Source of the DNA: Bordetella parapertussis
Lineage (GTDB): Bacteria > Pseudomonadota > Gammaproteobacteria > Burkholderiales > SG8-41
Direction of reading: 5' to 3'
Assembly (NCBI GenBank): GCA_945870465.1
Contig: CAMBSS010000091.1
Coordinates: 1 to 17,280, forward strand
DNA length: 17,280 bases
Shown: positions 14,020-17,280 of the stretch, one piece after another
Numbering within the stretch: the first letter of the stretch is position 1
Layout: the number at the start of each line of letters is the position of its first letter
The notes under the pieces: generated by a model
The model's database searches: none
Seen by the model: only the letters and a program-made list of their open reading frames with translations
Told to the model about the DNA's origin: nothing
Position numbers and translations under genes: made by a program

Positions 14020-14932
14020 TGACGATACGTTGCACCAGCGGGTGGCGCACCACGTCGCTCGACTGGAAATGGGTGAAGGCGATGCCGCGCACGCGTTTCA
14101 ACACGGTGCTCGCTTCGATCAGGCCGCTTTTGTGGCCGCGCGGCAAATCGATTTGCGTGACGTCGCCGGTGACCACCGCCTTGCTGCCGAAACCGATGCG
14201 GGTGAGAAACATTTTCATCTGCTCGGGGGTGGTGTTTTGCGCTTCATCGAGGATGACGAACGCCTGGCTCAACGTGCGCCCGCGCATGAAGGCGAGCGGC
14301 GCGACCTCGATGGCGCTGCGTTCCAGCAGTTTCGCCACCTTGTCGTAGCCCATCAGGTCATAAAGGGCGTCGTAGAGCGGCCGCAAATAGGGGTCGACTT
14401 TCTGCGCGAGGTCACCCGGCAGGAAGCCCAGGCGCTCGCCGGCTTCGACCGCCGGGCGCACCAGCACGATGCGCTTGACGTTGTCGCGCTCGAGCGCATC
14501 AACCGCGCACGCCACCGCCAGATAAGTCTTGCCGGTGCCGGCAGGGCCGATCGCGAATGTGATGTCGTGCTTCTGGATTTGCTGCAGATAGCCGACCTGG
14601 CGCGGCGTGCGTCCGTGCAGGTCGGGGCGGCGGGTCTTCAGTTGCGGCGCGTCGCCGGCAGCGGCGGGTTTTACGCGCGCGACTTCAATCAGGCCCAGTT
14701 GCACGTCTTCCACCGACAGGCTGCGCTTGGCGCGGGCATAGAATTTCTCGAGCGCCTGTGCCGCGAGTTCCGTCTGGTCGGGTTCGCCGCTCAACGCGAA
14801 GCGCTCGCCGCGCCGCGCGATCACCACGTCGAACGCGGTTTCGATCTGGCGCAGGTTTTCATCCAGCACGCCGCACAGGTTGGCAAGGCGCTGGTTGTCG
14901 ACCGGCTTAAAAGAGACTTCGGCGGGTTTCAA
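13973..14932 (-). CDS. ybeZ: PhoH-family ATPase (YbeZ)
   Basis: This 319-residue protein is the PhoH-like ATPase YbeZ, a likely RNA-linked NTPase that acts with YbeY. The nucleotide site is intact: Walker A GPAGTGKT at 129-136 and Walker B VILDEAQN at 226-233, with further family motifs [15 protein letters not shown] (159-173) and [10 protein letters not shown] (212-221). The N-terminal 90 residues are the usual PhoH helical lead. The start is a TTG at 14932 that overlaps the miaB stop as TTGA; no better ATG exists near and the N-terminal homology ([11 protein letters not shown]) is just inside it. It overlaps ybeY by 47 bases. Translation probably depends on coupling to miaB. Confidence 0.94.
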   Translation of the reverse strand: MKPAEVSFKPVDNQRLANLCGVLDENLRQIETAFDVVIARRGERFALSGEPDQTELAAQALEKFYARAKRSLSVEDVQLGLIEVARVKPAAAGDAPQLKTRRPDLHGRTPRQVGYLQQIQKHDITFAIGPAGTGKTYLAVACAVDALERDNVKRIVLVRPAVEAGERLGFLPGDLAQKVDPYLRPLYDALYDLMGYDKVAKLLERSAIEVAPLAFMRGRTLSQAFVILDEAQNTTPEQMKMFLTRIGFGSKAVVTGDVTQIDLPRGHKSGLIEASTVLKRVRGIAFTHFQSSDVVRHPLVQRIVNAYERHTKAQAGPDA

Positions 14933-16302
14933 GCGTGGACGAGCGCGGGCTTGCCGCGCAAAGTGTGCGCCAGCGCGGCGGTGATGGTGACGTCGATGAA
15001 TTGTCCGATGAGCCGCGGCTGCCCGATAAAATTGACGACGCGGTTGTTGTCGGTGCGGCCGGCGAGCTCACGCGGGTCTTTTTTCGACACGCCTTCGACC
15101 AGGATGCGTTGCGTAGTGCCGGCCATGCCTGCGCTGATGGTTTGCGCCTGGGTTTTGAGCAGCGTCTGCAGTTCGCGCAGGCGCGCGAGCTTGACCTCGT
15201 GCGGCGTGTCGTCAGGGAACGCGGCGGCGGGCGTGCCCGGACGCGGGCTGTAGACGAAGCTGAAACTCGCGTCGAACCCGACTTCTTCGATCAGCTTCAG
15301 GGTGGCCGCAAAATCGTCGGCGGTTTCGCCCGGAAAACCGACGATAAAGTCGGAAGTAATCGAAATATCGGGCCGCGCTTTGCGCAGCCGGCGCACGATG
15401 GATTTGTATTCGAGGACGCTATAGCCGCGCTTCATCGCCGCCAGCACGCGGTCCGAGCCCGACTGCACTGGCAGGTGTACGTGATCGACCAGTTGCGGCA
15501 GCCGCGCGTAGACGTCGATCAGGCGCTGCGTGAATTCGCGCGGGTGCGAAGTGGTGTAGCGCAGCCTTTCGATGCCGGGAATGGCGGCAACATATTCGAG
15601 CAGCAGGGCGAGGTCGGCGGGCGCGTCCGCGGACACGGCGCCGGCATCACGCACCATCGTAGCGGATTCACGAACCGTTGCACGGTAGGCATTCACGTTC
15701 TGCCCGAGCAGGGTGATTTCTTTGACGCCCTGCTGTGCGAGTTCGGCGACGTCGGTCAGGACGTCTTCGAGCGGCCGCGATACCTCTTCGCCGCGCGTGT
15801 ACGGCACCACGCAAAAAGTGCAGTACTTGCTGCAGCCCTCCATGATCGAAACAAACGCGCTGCCGCCCTGCACGCGCGCCGGCGGCAGGCAATCGAATTT
15901 TTCAATTTCGGGAAACGAGATGTCGACCTGCGGTTTGCCGGTGGCGCGCCGCGCCGCGATCATCGCCGGCAGGCGATGCAGGGTCTGCGGGCCGAACACG
16001 AGATCAACGTAAGGCGCGCGTTTGACGATGGCGGCACCCTCCTGGCTGGCGACACAGCCGCCGACGCCGAAAATGATTTCGGGCCGCAGTTGTTTCAGAT
16101 GTTTGACGCGGCCCAGATCGTGAAAGACTTTTTCCTGCGCTTTCTCGCGCACCGAGCAGGTATTGAACAGAATCACGTCGGCGTCGTCGGGGCTCGCGGT
16201 CGCCACCATGCCGTGCGCCGCGTGCAGTACGTCGGCCATCTTGCCCGAGTCGTACTCGTTCATCTGGCAGCCGAAGGTCTTGATGTAGTACTTGGACGGC
16301 AC
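14929..16302 (-). CDS. miaB: tRNA-2-methylthio-N6-dimethylallyladenosine synthase MiaB
   Basis: This 457-residue radical-SAM methylthiotransferase adds the 2-methylthio group to i6A37 of tRNAs that read UNN codons. The N-terminal UPF0004 domain holds the auxiliary cluster cysteines C12, C49 and C83. The radical-SAM motif C-x3-C-x2-C is C157, C161, C164 in [21 protein letters not shown] domain ends the protein (about 385-455). The start is a GTG at 16302 ([15 protein letters not shown]) that shares a base with the preceding stop as TAGTG; the next ATG would cut into the first cluster motif. Between GQNVNAY (200-206) and the [13 protein letters not shown] segment there is a stretch of about 20 residues that I judge longer than usual. 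It heads the conserved miaB-ybeZYX-lnt chain. Confidence 0.97.
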   Translation of the reverse strand: MPSKYYIKTFGCQMNEYDSGKMADVLHAAHGMVATASPDDADVILFNTCSVREKAQEKVFHDLGRVKHLKQLRPEIIFGVGGCVASQEGAAIVKRAPYVDLVFGPQTLHRLPAMIAARRATGKPQVDISFPEIEKFDCLPPARVQGGSAFVSIMEGCSKYCTFCVVPYTRGEEVSRPLEDVLTDVAELAQQGVKEITLLGQNVNAYRATVRESATMVRDAGAVSADAPADLALLLEYVAAIPGIERLRYTTSHPREFTQRLIDVYARLPQLVDHVHLPVQSGSDRVLAAMKRGYSVLEYKSIVRRLRKARPDISITSDFIVGFPGETADDFAATLKLIEEVGFDASFSFVYSPRPGTPAAAFPDDTPHEVKLARLRELQTLLKTQAQTISAGMAGTTQRILVEGVSKKDPRELAGRTDNNRVVNFIGQPRLIGQFIDVTITAALAHTLRGKPALVHA

Positions 16303-16625
16303 TAGGGCTTCTTGACCTGCGCCTGTTCCTGCGGCGTCAGTATATAGATGCGCGCGATGTCGCCATTCATGTCGAGGGTGTACACAACGTCCGCTCCCGG
16401 CGGCAAAGCTTCGTGCAGGATGTAGCGGTTGTTCTCGTCGTAAATAACGCCGCCCGGCGCCAGTTTGAACGGCGCGGTCCCGCCAAAGTTGATGTAGGGC
16501 AGCGGCAGCCGTTGCGCGCCGACCTTCGCGGGTTTGGCGTTGGCCGGCAGCGTGCGCAGCTGGGCGTACGCGACGCCGGTCGTCAGCAGTATCACGGTCA
16601 GCGACAGTGCCAGAAGCTGGCGCAT
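16302..16625 (-). CDS. small exported protein of unknown function upstream of miaB
   Basis: From the ATG at 16625 this is a 107-residue protein with a clean Sec signal peptide: MRQL, a hydrophobic core and AYA before Q22, so the mature chain starts [15 protein letters not shown]. The mature part contains [20 protein letters not shown] (split here by eye at 58-77) and ends in [20 protein letters not shown]; it has no cysteine, no membrane helix and no motif I can name. A TTG at 16646 would add seven residues (MKHAFEA), but the ATG gives the better signal peptide and has GAGG just before it. The stop TAG shares a base with the miaB GTG, so the two are coupled. It is probably periplasmic. I do not recognise the family. 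Confidence 0.75.
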   Translation of the reverse strand: MRQLLALSLTVILLTTGVAYAQLRTLPANAKPAKVGAQRLPLPYINFGGTAPFKLAPGGVIYDENNRYILHEALPPGADVVYTLDMNGDIARIYILTPQEQAQVKKP

Positions 16626-16681
16626 GGCCTCAAATGCGTGTTTCAAAGTGGATTCGAAACCCTTTTAAATCAGATGGCTGC

Positions 16682-16738
16682 ATTATAACCGAGAGCCTGT
16701 GGCGCCGCTCAGGGGTGGCGATTATACCTAATGATAAT
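16682..16738 (-). promoter_or_regulatory. two TATAAT elements and a Fur-like half site before the miaB operon
   Basis: On the minus strand perfect TATAAT hexamers lie at 16726-16721 and 16687-16682, about 96 and 57 bases before the ATG at 16625. Neither has a convincing TTGACA-like box at 16-18 bases; the best is CTGAAC, 16 bases from the distal one. TAATGATAAT at 16729-16738 (plus strand) matches ten consecutive bases of the Fur box consensus, and overlaps the distal promoter zone, but the other half does not match. I take this as the promoter region of the long operon, with iron control only a possibility. Confidence 0.45.
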
Positions 16739-16757
16739 GCGCGTTCAGCGAATGCGC
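16739..16757. repeat. 8-bp hairpin between hipA-like gene and miaB operon
   Basis: GCGC-G-TTC (16739-16746) pairs with GAA-T-GCGC (16750-16757) around a 3-base loop, with one G-T wobble. It lies about 95 bases past the stop of the hipA-like gene on the minus strand and just upstream of the distal TATAAT of the miaB operon. No T-run follows. It may act as a weak terminator or simply insulate the two transcripts. Confidence 0.35.
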
Positions 16758-16850
16758 GAAAACGCCGGATTTGGCTGGCGGCACACGCGCCAAAAATGGA
16801 AAAGGGCTTGCGGCGCGGCGCCGTAGCGTCGCACACAGGCGACGAGTGGA

Positions 16851-17280
16851 TTATCGGGAGTCCTTATTGTGCTCAAAAATCCGCTGTAGCCGTGCCGACC
16901 TGTCGGCTATGGTTTTTAATATACCTTCAACCAGGATCTTTTCCTCGTTCGAAAAATTTATCGATTTTTCTACATCCAACGCTATGGACGGAAGACGTGA
17001 GGCCAATTCGATGCAAACACTTGCGATGTACCGTTTGTTAACGCCTGCAGCGTCTGCGAGTTTCTCCCAGTGTCGCAACTGAATCCATTCCGGCCGGTTG
17101 TCGCCGCCGATCTTGAACGCAAGGTTGTGCGTCACCCCTGGATATACCGCGGTGCATAGCAGATCGTAGAACGGAGCAAGCTCGACGCCGGCGGGAATCA
17201 TCAGCAGCGACAGATTTTTGCCGTGCGCGTCGCTGTTCCCGATAAGATAATTAAAGATCGTCCAGGAAATTAGATTTTGT
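16851..17280 (-). CDS. hipA: HipA-type Ser/Thr kinase, C-terminal part (partial, runs off right edge)
   Basis: The open frame enters at the right edge and runs 142 residues to a TAA at 16851-16853. It starts within the kinase catalytic loop: FNYLIGNSDAHGKNLSLLM, with the catalytic aspartate in NSDAHGKN, and continues to the metal-binding segment APFYDLL, both in the order found in HipA. HipA proteins are the toxin kinases of type II toxin-antitoxin systems (E. coli HipA phosphorylates GltX); the antitoxin HipB is normally encoded just upstream, here outside the window. The N-terminal two thirds are not visible, so intactness is unknown. An internal ATG at 17201 is not the real start. Codons such as AAT, CTA, ATT, TTT, TAT are far more common than in the neighbouring genes, suggesting acquisition by transfer. 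Confidence 0.85.
   Translation of the reverse strand, partial: QNLISWTIFNYLIGNSDAHGKNLSLLMIPAGVELAPFYDLLCTAVYPGVTHNLAFKIGGDNRPEWIQLRHWEKLADAAGVNKRYIASVCIELASRLPSIALDVEKSINFSNEEKILVEGILKTIADRSARLQRIFEHNKDSR

Noticed and set aside
14935..16305. 456-codon plus-strand open frame opposite miaB
   Set aside because: It mirrors miaB, whose cluster cysteines and TRAM domain are intact; the antisense frame is a by-product of high GC codon bias.

Overview
The window looks like chromosomal DNA of a GC-rich betaproteobacterium (Burkholderiales or Nitrosomonadales-like; I cannot fix the family). The main reason is the long, tightly packed minus-strand cluster in the order miaB, phoH/ybeZ, ybeY, corC/ybeX, lnt, glyQ, glyS, gmhB, plsC, ygjP-like peptidase, lptM, lysA. 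The lptM-lysA pair and the glyQ-glyS-gmhB-plsC block are familiar in that class, and the individual proteins read as ordinary members of their families.

Layout. Positions 1-80 hold the start of a minus-strand gene that runs off the left edge. A good sigma70-type promoter (158-186) leads to mgtE (302-1741, +). Two small hairpins follow. Then comes a plus-strand three-gene unit: a secreted-repeat lipoprotein (1847-2257), an ECF sigma factor (2257-2769) and its membrane-anchored anti-sigma factor (2766-3524), joined by TAGTG and ATGA overlaps. From 3525 to 4600 there is a gap with no ordinary gene. It is visibly richer in A/T runs and holds several perfect inverted repeats. It also contains a tiny minus-strand gene (4208-4258) for a 16-residue Lys/Ala peptide, with a perfect Shine-Dalgarno sequence and a strong intrinsic terminator. 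From 16625 down to 4601 the minus strand is one nearly continuous gene train, most genes overlapping by 1-47 bases. At the right edge (16851-17280) lies the C-terminal part of a HipA-type kinase, with base usage unlike its neighbours.

How the genes work together. The long cluster combines translation and RNA quality (MiaB tRNA thiomethylation, YbeY rRNA maturation, the PhoH ATPase, GlyQS) with cell-envelope biogenesis (Lnt lipoprotein acylation, PlsC phospholipid acylation, GmhB heptose synthesis for LPS, LptM in LPS-transporter assembly). Lysine synthesis (LysA) is at its end. Several genes start with GTG or TTG codons that sit inside the stop of the gene before, so translational coupling is likely along the chain. 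The sigma/anti-sigma/lipoprotein unit is probably a self-contained envelope-stress or redox-sensing circuit.

The least explained parts are the 16-residue basic peptide gene and the nested inverted-repeat elements between 3530 and 4200. All functional statements come from reading motifs by eye; no search or folding was run.
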